64,000 bases of DNA, from contig NZ_CP063353.1 in the NCBI RefSeq assembly GCF_014931565.1, positions 3,224,001 to 3,288,000 on the forward strand. Reading direction: 5' to 3'. The translations under genes were made by a program, and so were the position numbers. How positions within the stretch are numbered: the stretch's first letter is position 1; each line of letters begins with the position of its first letter. The notes under the pieces are model-generated. The model was given only the letters and a program-made list of their open reading frames with translations, was not told the DNA's origin and searched no databases. Positions 1 through 9,155 of this stretch are shown here, piece by piece. The DNA is from Clostridium sp. 'deep sea' (GTDB lineage Bacteria; Bacillota; UBA994; PWPR01).

Positions 1-2
1 TA

Positions 3-2288
3 ACTGTAGCTATTTTTATTTTTATTATGTTATCTGCTATTCTTATATCTTGTGGAACTAGCATGTTTATAGATTTAAATAATTCCCTTGATTATTTCAT
101 GGGAAAGGCTGATGCTCCACATTTTTCTCAGTATCATTCAGGTATAATCGACCAAGAAGCTATTGATCGTTGGAGTAAAGCTAATCCTATGGTTAAGGTA
201 TATCAAACTAGTGAAATGATTAATATCGAAGGAAAAAAAATCTTTTTTAATCAAGTAGAGTATTCTCAGGATAATTCAGTTATGGATAATGCTTTTGTAA
301 CTCAAAATGAACACTTCGATTTTTTATTAGATTTAGATAATAAGATGGTAACTGTTAATAATGGTGAAATTGCAGTACCAATATTTTATATGCAAAGATA
401 TGATTTAGAAATAGGAGATACTCTTTATATAAAGGATAAAAATACAGAAATAACATTTACTATAACTGATTTTGTTAGGGATGTACAAATGAATCCCTCA
501 ATTCTCAGTTCTAAGAGGTTTGTTATTAGTGAATCAGATTTTCAAACCCTTAAAAAAGCATTTGGTGAAATAGAATATATTATTAGCTTCAAGATAAATG
601 ACTTAACTAAGATATCCAAATTTGCAAATCATTATGGTTCATCAAATCTTCCTCAAAAAGGACCTGCTGTTGATTATCAGTTAATAAAAATTGCAAACAG
701 TATAACAGATGGTCTAGTAGCTGCAGTAATAATTTTGATATCTTTATTGCTAAATATTATTGCCCTCTTATGTTTAAGATTTACAATTCTATCTACAATA
801 GAAGAAGATTATCGTGAAATTGGTGTTATGAAAGCCATCGGAATACGACCCTACGATATAAAGAGAATTTACATAGCAAAGTATTTCATTATTTCATTTA
901 GTGCATCTATAGTAGGCTTTATTATATCGATACTTCTTAATAAGCATTTTTCTAAAAATATAATGTTATATATAGGAACTGCACCTAAGTCTTTGTTTAA
1001 GATAATTTTACCATTATTAGCTACCTTTATTATTTTTACTATGGTAATAATTATTTGTATTATTATCCTTAGACGCTTTGATAAAATATCAGCTATTGAT
1101 GCCATTAGAATAGGTAGTACAGGAGAGACCTATAGAAGTAAAAAAGGATTATCACTATATAGGTATTCGTTTGTTAATGCTAATATATTTTTAGGATTAA
1201 GGGATGTTATTCAACGATTTAAATTATATATGCTATTATTTTTTGTTTTTATTGTATGTACATCTGTTATTATTGTACCTTTAAATTTTATTAACACGAT
1301 TCAGTCTCCTGATATTGTTAAATATATGGGATTAGGAAAATGTGATATGTTAATTTTTCTACGTCAATCTGATAATACAATTGAGACATATAATGAAATG
1401 ATTGATTATATTAAGAATGACCCAGAGGTTATGAATTTTGCACCATTTATAACCTGTAAATATAAGGTATTAAATAAGGATAGTTATGAAGAGAGCTTAA
1501 CTGTTGAAACGGGAGACTTTTCAGTATTCCCAATAGAATATACTCATGGATTAGCACCTAAGCTAGATAACGAAATTGCTCTTTCACATTTAAGTGCAAA
1601 AGAGTTGAAAAAAGGATTAGGAGATGAAATTCAATTAATGGTTAATGGTAGCTATAAAACCATGATTGTTAGTGGCATATATCAAGACATAACCAATGGT
1701 GGCAAAACAGCAAAGGCCAGTATTACTCCAAATCACAATAAGGCAGTATGGTATATTATAAACATTGAGTTCGACGGAGATATCATTGAAAAGATTAATG
1801 AATATAAAGAACTTTTTCCTGAAGCAAAGATTAATGACGTAATGAGTTATTTACAACAGACCTTTGGTAATACGATTGACCAACTCAAATTAGTAACCGT
1901 ATTAGCTATTGTGTTAGCAATTCTTGTTTCAATATTAATCACTTCACTATTTTTAAAAATGCTTATTGCCAAGGACTCAGCTCAAATAGCTATTATGAGG
2001 GCTATAGGGCTAGCCTCAAATGATATTAAAATACAATATATAACTAGATCATTAATAGTCTTAAACTTAGGAGTTATTATTGGAACAATAGTATCAAACA
2101 TCTTAGGTGAAAGAATATTAAGCATGGTACTTTCTATTGTAGGTGCATCTAACATAAAATTTGTTATCAATCCGCTTGAAGCTTATGTGTTTACTCCAAT
2201 AATTTTAATGGTTATTGTAACAATTACAACACTTATTAGTATTGGTAATATAAAACGTATTTCGATGTCTGACATTAGTCATGAATAA
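3..2288 (+). CDS. ABC transporter permease, FtsX/MacB type (5' end outside window)
   Basis: Permease of an ABC exporter of the FtsX/MacB class, a group that includes antimicrobial-peptide and lipoprotein transporters. The frame is open to the left window edge and already encodes a hydrophobic stretch before the first Met at 27, so the gene starts upstream. About 760 residues remain. Two FtsX units are visible. The first has membrane helices at about residues 230-360 and the conserved cytoplasmic turn EIGVMKAIG. The second is at about 620-740 with the matching turn QIAIMRAIG. Large extracytoplasmic domains lie between them. The stop is 13 nt before the ATPase start. The ATPase, response regulator and kinase that follow suggest a drug- or peptide-responsive efflux module. 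The substrate is unknown. Confidence 0.88.
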   Translation, partial: TVAIFIFIMLSAILISCGTSMFIDLNNSLDYFMGKADAPHFSQYHSGIIDQEAIDRWSKANPMVKVYQTSEMINIEGKKIFFNQVEYSQDNSVMDNAFVTQNEHFDFLLDLDNKMVTVNNGEIAVPIFYMQRYDLEIGDTLYIKDKNTEITFTITDFVRDVQMNPSILSSKRFVISESDFQTLKKAFGEIEYIISFKINDLTKISKFANHYGSSNLPQKGPAVDYQLIKIANSITDGLVAAVIILISLLLNIIALLCLRFTILSTIEEDYREIGVMKAIGIRPYDIKRIYIAKYFIISFSASIVGFIISILLNKHFSKNIMLYIGTAPKSLFKIILPLLATFIIFTMVIIICIIILRRFDKISAIDAIRIGSTGETYRSKKGLSLYRYSFVNANIFLGLRDVIQRFKLYMLLFFVFIVCTSVIIVPLNFINTIQSPDIVKYMGLGKCDMLIFLRQSDNTIETYNEMIDYIKNDPEVMNFAPFITCKYKVLNKDSYEESLTVETGDFSVFPIEYTHGLAPKLDNEIALSHLSAKELKKGLGDEIQLMVNGSYKTMIVSGIYQDITNGGKTAKASITPNHNKAVWYIINIEFDGDIIEKINEYKELFPEAKINDVMSYLQQTFGNTIDQLKLVTVLAIVLAILVSILITSLFLKMLIAKDSAQIAIMRAIGLASNDIKIQYITRSLIVLNLGVIIGTIVSNILGERILSMVLSIVGASNIKFVINPLEAYVFTPIILMVIVTITTLISIGNIKRISMSDISHE

Positions 2289-2301
2289 CGGAGGAGATAA
2301 A

Positions 2302-3066
2302 ATGAGTGATATATTAAAAGTAAGAAATCTATGTAAAACCTATGTGATTAATAAAAGACAGAAGCATGTACTTAAAAATGTTAATCTAGAGATAAAAGAA
2401 GGGGAATTTGTAGCAATTATGGGTCCCTCAGGTTCAGGAAAATCTACATTACTATATAATATAAGTGGAATGGATAAAATGACATCAGGAAGTGTTGTTT
2501 TTGATGGTAAAAATATAGATGATTTATCAGAAAAAGAACTATCTAAATTACGATTGCATAAGATGGGATTCATATTTCAACAAAATAATCTATTAAAAAA
2601 CTTAAGCTTAATTGATAATATAATAGTATCAGCATATATGGCTAGAGAGCGGAAAAAGAAGGAAATTAATTATAATGCAATAGAATTAATGAAGAAAACA
2701 GCTATTATTGAGTTAGCTGATAATGATATTACTCAAGCATCAGGAGGACAATTACAAAGAGTAGCTATTTGTAGAGCTTTAATAAATGAACCAAAGATAG
2801 TTTTTGGAGATGAACCTACAGGAGCATTAAATTCAAAATCTTCTGAGGAAATTATGGATATTCTTAATGGAATTAATGAAAGTGGAACAACGGTTATGTT
2901 GGTTACTCATAATGTAAAAGTTGCATCAAAAACAGAACGTGTATTATATATGATAGATGGTAAGATTGAAAATGAATGTGTTTTAGGTAAGTATGATAAG
3001 GAAAAGAATGATAGTAAATATAGGGAGTCCAAAATATCCCAATGGCTGTTGGATATGGGTTGGTAA
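2302..3066 (+). CDS. ABC transporter ATP-binding protein (MacB/LolD-like)
   Basis: ATPase partner of the upstream permease, 254 residues, cytoplasmic and membrane-associated. Walker A GPSGSGKST is at residues 41-49, the Q-loop is in FIFQQNN, the signature is ASGGQ, Walker B ends in GDEPTGALN and the switch His is in VTHN. These are typical of the MacB/LolD/FtsE ATPase class. I chose ATG 2302 over the in-frame ATG at 2281 because GGAGGA at 2290-2295 is correctly spaced only for 2302, and the family normally starts a few residues before the first strand. It is followed after 17 nt by the response regulator gene, consistent with one operon. Confidence 0.92.
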   Translation: MSDILKVRNLCKTYVINKRQKHVLKNVNLEIKEGEFVAIMGPSGSGKSTLLYNISGMDKMTSGSVVFDGKNIDDLSEKELSKLRLHKMGFIFQQNNLLKNLSLIDNIIVSAYMARERKKKEINYNAIELMKKTAIIELADNDITQASGGQLQRVAICRALINEPKIVFGDEPTGALNSKSSEEIMDILNGINESGTTVMLVTHNVKVASKTERVLYMIDGKIENECVLGKYDKEKNDSKYRESKISQWLLDMGW

Positions 3067-3083
3067 ATAATAGGGGGTACAGA

Positions 3084-3764
3084 GTGGAGCAAATATTATT
3101 AGTTGAAGATGAGAAGGAATTAGCCTTAGTTACTAAAGATTATTTTAAAAAAGCGGGGTACGAAGTAAAAGTAATAAACGATGGTAAAGAAGCTCTAGAC
3201 TACTTAATGCTAAACAATGTTAAACTACTTATATTAGACATAATGTTACCAGGGGTAGATGGATTAACTATTTGTGAAGAAGTTAGAAAGAAGTCCAATA
3301 TCCCTATAATTATCATAAGTGCTAAAACAGGAGAGGATGCAAGAATTATCGGTCTGGAGCTAGGTGCTGATGATTACATTGAAAAGCCATATTCGGTTAA
3401 GGAACTTTTTGTTAGAGTAAAATCTCAGTTTAAGAGAGCATATGAGATGAATATAGAAATGGACAAATTAGTTGATGGAGACTTGATTATTGATATAAAT
3501 GCAAGGCAAGCGTTTTTAAAAGGGGAGAGATTCTTACTAACTACAAAGGAATACAATCTACTTAAAGTATTGGTTAAAAACAAAGGGCGTGTTATAAAAA
3601 AAGAAAAACTTTTTAACATGGTATGGGGAACTGACAGTTTTAGTGAGTTTTCTACCTTAACAGTTCATATTAATAAATTAAGAGAAAAGATTGAAAAGAA
3701 TTCTAAAGATCCTAAATCTATTGTGACAGTATGGGGTGTTGGATATCGTTATGAGGGAGTTTAA
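3084..3764 (+). CDS. two-component response regulator, OmpR/PhoB family
   Basis: DNA-binding response regulator of 226 residues. The receiver domain (about 1-115) shows the acidic pair E8-D9, phospho-acceptor D52 in LDIMLPG, and the K of the EKPYS turn. A winged-helix Trans_reg_C domain follows (about 130-225). The start is GTG 3084, preceded by GGGGG at 3073-3077; an upstream in-frame ATG at 3042 would overlap the ATPase gene and add residues not found in the family. It overlaps the kinase gene by one base (TAATG), indicating translational coupling. It most likely controls the adjacent ABC exporter in response to the exporter's substrate, which is an inference from context. Confidence 0.93.
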   Translation: MEQILLVEDEKELALVTKDYFKKAGYEVKVINDGKEALDYLMLNNVKLLILDIMLPGVDGLTICEEVRKKSNIPIIIISAKTGEDARIIGLELGADDYIEKPYSVKELFVRVKSQFKRAYEMNIEMDKLVDGDLIIDINARQAFLKGERFLLTTKEYNLLKVLVKNKGRVIKKEKLFNMVWGTDSFSEFSTLTVHINKLREKIEKNSKDPKSIVTVWGVGYRYEGV

Positions 3765-5044
3765 TGAAAAGGAAACTTTTAGTTATAACATTACTTTGGT
3801 TAATTGCTTTATTGATTGTTATTTTTTTTACTATGAGAGCTCCTGATAATATTGATGGTATTAATAAAGTAACCATAAACAGAATACATCAAAACTTAAC
3901 AGATGACTTAGAAAAAAATATTAAATTCATTAATGATTTAACAGAAGAAGATTTATATTCATTGGTAAGTGTAGAAATCATTGACTATCAGCATAAGACT
4001 TATAATGAAATAAATAAATTTTTTTATGATGGAGCTATTGATAATAAAGTAGTTTTTAAACCGATTGAAGGAACAGATTATATAGTCAAGTATTATATTG
4101 AAGATCATAACTGTAATAACCTTGAGGTTCTTTGGTTTTCTTTAGTTATAACTGGAGCATATCTATACTTGATGATCTATACTTTAATGCTTCATAAAAA
4201 TATAATTGAGCCTATGAAAAAAATATCTGGTATAACAGAACAACTAGCAAGAGGTTATTTAGGCGAGGTAAATCTTCAATACAAGAATAGGTATCTAAAA
4301 GATTTTATATGGGGATTAGATATGTTTAGAGTACAACTATCATATGAAAGAGTTAAAAATGCAGAGCTAGAAAAGAATCAAAAAACATTAGTAGCTGGTT
4401 TATCCCATGATATTAAGACACCCTTATCTTCAATAAAGAATTATGCCATAGCCTTAAAAGAAAATATTTATGAAGAAAAGAAAGACAGAAATAAAGCTTT
4501 GGAAATAATACTGGACAAAGCAGAAGTAATAGAAAAACTCACAAATAAATTATTGAATACCTCATCAAAGGAGATAAGAAACATTGAAGTAAAAACAAAA
4601 GAAATATACATGCTTGAAGTACATAAAAGATTAGATAAAATTATCACACAAAAAACAGATTTACTACATATAGATTACGTTAAGCCTAAACTAAAAGAGA
4701 ACTTATTGCTAATAGTTGACCTAGAACGATTACAGGAAGTATTTGATAACATTATTGAAAATGCCATAAAATATGGAGACTTAGAAACTATTAAAGTTAG
4801 TTATAGTACTGAAGAAAATCATCAATTAATAGAGATTTATAATACTGGATCTCCTGTACCTAAAACAGAAATAAAATATATTTTTAATAGCTATTATAGG
4901 GGGTCTAATATAAGTGATAAACCAGGTTATGGACTAGGGCTATATATATCTAAACAAGTTATGAAAAATATGCAAGGAGATATATATGCAAAAAACAGAA
5001 CAGATGGTGTAAGCTTTATCATTGTTATTAAGCAAGTAAGATAA
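3764..5044 (+). CDS. sensor histidine kinase
   Basis: Membrane sensor kinase of 426 residues, cognate to the preceding regulator. It has a membrane helix at about 4-23, an extracytoplasmic sensor of about 100 residues, a second helix at about 123-143, a HAMP-like linker, a HisKA domain with phospho-acceptor H215 in LSHDIKTP, and a HATPase_c domain with N-box NIIENAIKYG and G-box GYGLGLYIS. It is the last gene of the ABC/two-component cluster. The ligand cannot be read from the sequence. VanS- or BceS-like detection of a cell-wall-active compound is possible, but the sensor domain here is longer than in BceS-type intramembrane kinases. Confidence 0.92.
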   Translation: MKRKLLVITLLWLIALLIVIFFTMRAPDNIDGINKVTINRIHQNLTDDLEKNIKFINDLTEEDLYSLVSVEIIDYQHKTYNEINKFFYDGAIDNKVVFKPIEGTDYIVKYYIEDHNCNNLEVLWFSLVITGAYLYLMIYTLMLHKNIIEPMKKISGITEQLARGYLGEVNLQYKNRYLKDFIWGLDMFRVQLSYERVKNAELEKNQKTLVAGLSHDIKTPLSSIKNYAIALKENIYEEKKDRNKALEIILDKAEVIEKLTNKLLNTSSKEIRNIEVKTKEIYMLEVHKRLDKIITQKTDLLHIDYVKPKLKENLLLIVDLERLQEVFDNIIENAIKYGDLETIKVSYSTEENHQLIEIYNTGSPVPKTEIKYIFNSYYRGSNISDKPGYGLGLYISKQVMKNMQGDIYAKNRTDGVSFIIVIKQVR

Positions 5045-5067
5045 TTTTGGGATCAATAAAGTGAATT

Positions 5068-5097
5068 AAATAACCTAATTATAAATAGGATTTATTT
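5068..5097 (+). terminator. possible terminator after kinase gene
   Basis: An imperfect inverted repeat (AAATAA-CCTA with TAGG-AT-TTATTT) lies 24 bases after the kinase stop. It is AT-rich with only a short T tract, so this call is weak. Confidence 0.35.
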
Positions 5098-5258
5098 GGT
5101 GAGATTTAAAATATAACAATAAAATTTCTAACGCCTTAGCATATTTTTAATAATTTAAAGATGTGAAGAAATTCTAAATAAGAAATTAATTAGCCACATT
5201 TTAACAATATAATATCACTAACTGTAAAATAATAACTTTTATTAAAGGGTATATTAGT

Positions 5259-5716
5259 ATGACATTACCAAAAAGAAAAAAGAATAGACTGAACAATTAT
5301 AATTATAATAGAAATGGCTATTATTTTATTACAATCTGCACTAAAAACCATAAATGTATTTTTAGTGATGTATCAGATAATAATTTAATACTTAATGAGT
5401 ATGGAATGGTTGTAGAGAAACACATAAATAAAATAAACAAACTATATGTCAGTGTAAAAATAGATAACTATATAATAATGCCTAACCATATACATATGAT
5501 ACTTATCTTGTGTAGGGAACGCATTGTATGCGTTCAGCAGTAGACAGTACAAAGTCACAAATATCAAAAATAATTCAATTCTTTAAATCTGCTATTACAA
5601 AAGAGATACGAGCTTATTACCAGAGTAATACCTTAAAACAGAACGGGATGCATAAAATGCCTCCCCTGCAATATCAAAAAATTTGGAACTACATAAACAC
5701 AAATCAACAAAAGTAA
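5259..5716 (+). pseudogene. degenerate RAYT (IS200-like REP-associated tyrosine transposase)
   Basis: Decayed copy of the transposase gene found intact at 8042-8611. The first 90 or so codons match closely, including the HUH motif PNHIHMI. Relative to the intact copy, one base is lost near 5537, giving an immediate TAG stop at 5541-5543. The rest reads in another frame from about 5528. A deletion of roughly 57 bases then removes the SFHDHIILNEK segment before the likely catalytic Tyr. A further point change creates the stop at 5716 where the intact gene continues. About 50 bases upstream are also similar to the region before 8042 (shared TATAATATCACTAA), so the two copies are duplicates of one element. 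It cannot encode an active enzyme. Confidence 0.85.
5511..5536 (+). repeat. REP-like palindrome inside the RAYT pseudogene
   Basis: GTAG head (5512-5515) followed by a perfect 8-bp palindrome GAACGCAT-TGT-ATGCGTTC (5517-5535). The same position in the intact RAYT gene has one mismatch. It lies within the reading frame, in the variable stretch after the HUH motif. Confidence 0.8.
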
Positions 5717-6182
5717 TTACTAGATTGTTAAAAAATATCTTGTGCTAGCAATGTTATTAAAGGTACATAGTATAAAGATTATAATACATATGAAAATGGC
5801 CTTGTGTAGGGTACGCATTGCATGCGTACCGTCGGTATAGTACAGAGTTCCAAATACAATAATAATTTAATCATCGATAACCAAAAAAGACCATTACACC
5901 AGAGGTTTACCTAAAAGCAAACCGAAACTCATAAAACGCTTACTTTACGTTATGGTTCTACACCCACCTTATATGCTTGCCTGAATGAATATTGTTTAAA
6001 GTAAATCCAGTTTAGAAACAGTATTTTTTTACTATTATCTTGTAGTTAATATATTAATGGTATAATAATAATATAAAGTTTTAATTAGAATATTTGACCT
6101 ATATCAATAACCTAATAAACTGAGATTTTAAATGTATCTACTACTTTAAAGTGAAAATTGAAAAGCTAAAAATGGAGGACTT
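5717..6182. other. intergenic region with one REP unit
   Basis: No gene is supported. It contains a GTAG-headed REP (about 5805-5833, GTACGCAT-TGC-ATGCGTAC) followed by a diverged version of the spacer seen in the array at 8607-9100. The remainder is AT-rich sequence leading to the serine hydrolase gene. Confidence 0.7.
5805..5833 (+). repeat. REP element (GTAG-headed palindrome)
   Basis: TGTAGG followed by the perfect palindrome GTACGCAT-TGC-ATGCGTAC. It is nearly identical to the elements at 8607, 8750, 8893 and 9064. A GTAG tetranucleotide 5' of the hairpin is the feature known to be recognised by RAYT transposases in E. coli. Confidence 0.85.
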
Positions 6183-7910
6183 ATGAAATATAATAATGAA
6201 ATGATCCACAAAATAGAAACTAGTCTGCAAGGTGAGTATATTGTAAAAGGCGATCAACTTAGTACGATAGAAAGCATGATGGAAGAAACCCATACAACTG
6301 CATTATCAGTTGCAGTAATAGAAAACTCAGAATTAACATGGAGTAAAGGTTATGGTATTACCGATAAAGTGTCAAAGTCACCGGTGAATGCAAACACTGT
6401 TTTTCAAGCGGCATCTATTAGTAAACCGATAACAGCACTAGCTGTTATGAAGTTGGTTGAAGAAGGTAAACTGGATTTAGATGTTAATGTCAACAGCTAT
6501 TTAAAGTCTTGGAAATTGCCTGAAAATGAATATACTATAAATGCACCAGTGACTCTAAGAAACTTATTATCACATACAGCAGGAACTAGCGTATCGGGAT
6601 TTATAGGCTACAATAATACTTCGCATATTCCACCGCTTATAGATGTACTTAATGGTGCAGGAGATGCAAACTCAGCAAAGATAGAAGTGAATATGAAACC
6701 TAACACTAAATACCGCTATTCTGGTGGGGGTACAACTATTGTTCAACAAGTCTTAATTGATTTATTGAATCAACCATTTGCAGAAATAATGAAAACACTG
6801 GTATTAAAACCATTAGGTATGACACATAGTTTTTATAAGAACTCACTGTTGAGTGATGAAGAAGCTAAACATATTGCAGCTGGTCACGATAGTGATGGTA
6901 ATCAAGTACTGGGAAAATATCATGTATACCCTGAAATGGCAGCAGCAGGTTTATGGACTACTGTAGAAGATTTAGCGAAGTATGTGATTGAAGTGCAAAA
7001 ATCGTTAAAAAATCAATCTAATAAAATACTAAGTAAAGATTTTATTGATTTAATGGTAACCCCAGTACTGCATGGAGAATATAACATTGGATTAGCAAAT
7101 ATTAATATTCTTAATGAGCACTTGCTGGGTCATACTGGCAGTAATATTGGCTATAAATGCAGTATGTTATTTCATAAAGAAGCTGGATACGGTGTAATCA
7201 TGATGACTAACTCAGATTTAGGCCACAAAATAAAATTGCCACTATTACGAAGCATTGCAGCTTTAAATAATTGGCAGAGCCTATTGCGTCCAGAGCTAGA
7301 AATACAGGATATGCCTAAAGATATAACAACATTGTTTTGTCATAAGTATAAAATAGATATAGATAAAAGCCTTAATATCTTTTCAGAAGAAAATAGCTTA
7401 TACTACCAATCTTTTAAACAAGATAAATGTGAACTTAATTTTGTAGGTAATAATACCTTAATCGATAAACATCGAAAAGTGCTAATTAAGTATGATCATC
7501 TTAAAAAGCAATTTTTTATGAATGATAAAAAAATTACAGTGATGAATAGTAATGAAAACTTGGCACTTGATTTAATAAAGCTTGGAAGCATAAAAGAAGC
7601 AATTCACTGTTATAAAGAAATCATAGCTAAAAGTCCAGAAGTTAAACTATCTTTAGAAAAAAAATTGGTGAACTTAGCACTAGATTTAGGTGAAAGAGGA
7701 GATCGGGACACTGCAATAGTCATATTAAAAGTTGCACTTGAACTATCTCCTCAGTCAGCAATTTGTTGGGATATACTTGGTGACTTCTATTTTGAAACTA
7801 ATCAGTTTGAATTAGCTATTCAAGCCATGCAGAAATCATTAAAATATGACCCCAAAAATAACAATGCAAAAAAAATCATAGAAGACGCAAAGCAGAAAAT
7901 TGCAAATTAA
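6183..7910 (+). CDS. serine hydrolase (beta-lactamase/PBP class C fold) with C-terminal TPR
   Basis: 575 residues. The N-terminal two-thirds is a class C beta-lactamase-like serine hydrolase: nucleophile motif S78-I-S-K81, a YSG triad in YRYSGGG where family members usually have Y-x-N, and a third-box HTG in LLGHTGSN. The last 110 residues or so form tetratricopeptide-type helices (repeats ending ...KSPE, ...LSPQ, ...YDPKN). There is no signal peptide or membrane segment, unusual for this family, whose targets are usually in the envelope. Start ATG 6183 follows GGAGGA. It stands alone, with RAYT copies on each side and its own terminator downstream. The substrate is unknown; an esterase or D-amino-peptidase is possible. 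Confidence 0.85.
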   Translation: MKYNNEMIHKIETSLQGEYIVKGDQLSTIESMMEETHTTALSVAVIENSELTWSKGYGITDKVSKSPVNANTVFQAASISKPITALAVMKLVEEGKLDLDVNVNSYLKSWKLPENEYTINAPVTLRNLLSHTAGTSVSGFIGYNNTSHIPPLIDVLNGAGDANSAKIEVNMKPNTKYRYSGGGTTIVQQVLIDLLNQPFAEIMKTLVLKPLGMTHSFYKNSLLSDEEAKHIAAGHDSDGNQVLGKYHVYPEMAAAGLWTTVEDLAKYVIEVQKSLKNQSNKILSKDFIDLMVTPVLHGEYNIGLANINILNEHLLGHTGSNIGYKCSMLFHKEAGYGVIMMTNSDLGHKIKLPLLRSIAALNNWQSLLRPELEIQDMPKDITTLFCHKYKIDIDKSLNIFSEENSLYYQSFKQDKCELNFVGNNTLIDKHRKVLIKYDHLKKQFFMNDKKITVMNSNENLALDLIKLGSIKEAIHCYKEIIAKSPEVKLSLEKKLVNLALDLGERGDRDTAIVILKVALELSPQSAICWDILGDFYFETNQFELAIQAMQKSLKYDPKNNNAKKIIEDAKQKIAN

Positions 7911-7932
7911 AAAATAGTTAACGAAAATATCA

Positions 7933-7960
7933 GCTGAGAACAATAATGTTCTCAGCTTTT
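7933..7960 (+). terminator. rho-independent terminator of serine hydrolase gene
   Basis: Perfect 9-bp stem GCTGAGAAC / GTTCTCAGC with loop AATAAT, followed by TTTT, 22 bases after the stop codon. Confidence 0.88.
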
Positions 7961-8041
7961 AAATTATTATTTTATGTGTAATGAATACATCATCATGATA
8001 TAATATCACTAAATGTAAAAAGATAACTTAAGGTTGAGTAA

Positions 8042-8611
8042 ATGACATTACCAAAAAGAAAAAAGAATAGATTGAACAATTATAATTATAATAGAAATGG
8101 CTATTATTTTATTACAATCTGCGCAAAAAATCATCAATGTATTTTCAGTAATGTAACAGATAATAATTTAATACTTAACAAATATGGAATGATTGTAGCG
8201 AAACACATCAATAGAATAGACAAACTATCTAACAGTGTAAAGATAGTTAAGTATATTATCATGCCTAATCACATACATATGATACTTGCCTTGTGTAGGG
8301 AAAGCATTGTATGCGTTCCGCAGGTAGACAGTACAAAGTCACAAATATCAAAAATAATTCAATCCTTTAAATCTGCTATTACAAAAGAGATATGGGCTTA
8401 TTACCAGAGTAATACCTTAAAACAAAACGGGATGCATAAAAATTCTGCCCTACATACCATATGGCAGAAATCGTTTCATGATCACATTATTCTTAATGAA
8501 AAACAGTACCAAAAAATTTGGAACTACATAGATACTAATCAACAAAAGTGGTTATTAGATTGTTACAATCCAAGTAATTTAAAACCTAATGATAAGAAGC
8601 ACCCCATGTAG
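8042..8611 (+). CDS. RAYT: IS200/IS605-like REP-associated tyrosine transposase
   Basis: Y1 (HUH) single-strand transposase of 189 residues. RAYTs act on REP hairpins. The HUH motif is in MPNHIHMIL and a candidate catalytic Tyr is in NEKQYQKIW, preceded by the family-typical SFHDHII segment. A GTAG-headed REP-like palindrome (8294-8320) lies inside the frame between the HUH motif and the C-terminal helices. The stop codon TAG (8609-8611) is itself the TAG of the next REP's GTAG head. There is no terminal-repeat pair of a classical insertion sequence; the gene is instead followed by a REP array. A decayed duplicate is at 5259-5716. The surrounding REPs suggest this enzyme is or was active here. 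Confidence 0.9.
   Translation: MTLPKRKKNRLNNYNYNRNGYYFITICAKNHQCIFSNVTDNNLILNKYGMIVAKHINRIDKLSNSVKIVKYIIMPNHIHMILALCRESIVCVPQVDSTKSQISKIIQSFKSAITKEIWAYYQSNTLKQNGMHKNSALHTIWQKSFHDHIILNEKQYQKIWNYIDTNQQKWLLDCYNPSNLKPNDKKHPM
8294..8320 (+). repeat. REP-like palindrome embedded in intact RAYT gene
   Basis: TGTAGGG followed by an imperfect palindrome (AAAGCAT-TGT-ATGCGTT with one mismatch). It is translated as part of the protein (about RESIVCV), at the same place as the perfect REP in the pseudogene copy. Confidence 0.75.
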
Positions 8612-9096
8612 GGTATGCATTGCATGCGTACCGCCGGTATAGTATAGAATTACGTATAATTTAATCATGATATCAAGATTAGATAACAAAAAAAGCCCAT
8701 TGCCACATTAAGGTCTTATAACTAATTTAAATATAAGAAAATCACCTCATGTAGGGTACGCATTGCATGCGTACCGTCGGTATAGTATAGAATTACGTAT
8801 AATTTAATCATGATATCAAGATTAGATAACAAAAAAAGCCCATTGCCACATTAAGGTCTTATAACTAATTTAAATATAAGAAAATCACCTTATGTAGGGT
8901 ACGCATTGCATGTGTACCGCCGGTATAGTATAGAATTACGATTATAAATTATAATTTAATCATTGATATCAAGATTACATAACAAAGAAAACCCATTGCC
9001 AGAGTATTACCTTATAACAAAACGGTACACGTCCCCTATGTTAATGTAAAAGAAAATCACCTCATGTAGGGTACGCATTGCATGCGTACCGCCGCT
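8607..9096 (+). repeat. tandem REP array with ~143-bp units
   Basis: Four GTAG-headed REPs start at about 8607, 8750, 8893 and 9064, each TGTAGGGTA(C/T)GCATTGCATG(C/T)GTACCG(C/T)CG. The first two units (8607-8749, 8750-8892) are almost identical over about 143 bp including the spacer. The third (8893-9063) is diverged and about 28 bp longer. The fourth is only the REP head. No reading frame is supported. The array starts at the RAYT stop codon and ends about 60 bases before the next gene. Confidence 0.9.
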
Positions 9097-9155
9097 ATAG
9101 CGCAGAGTTCAATAATATTAATAGTTCAGTTTAAAAGGAAATGAGGAAAAAAAGT

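Noticed and set aside
8607-9096. CRISPR array
   Set aside because: Units are about 143 bp with near-identical spacers, few copies and no cas genes; the palindromes fit REPs next to a RAYT.
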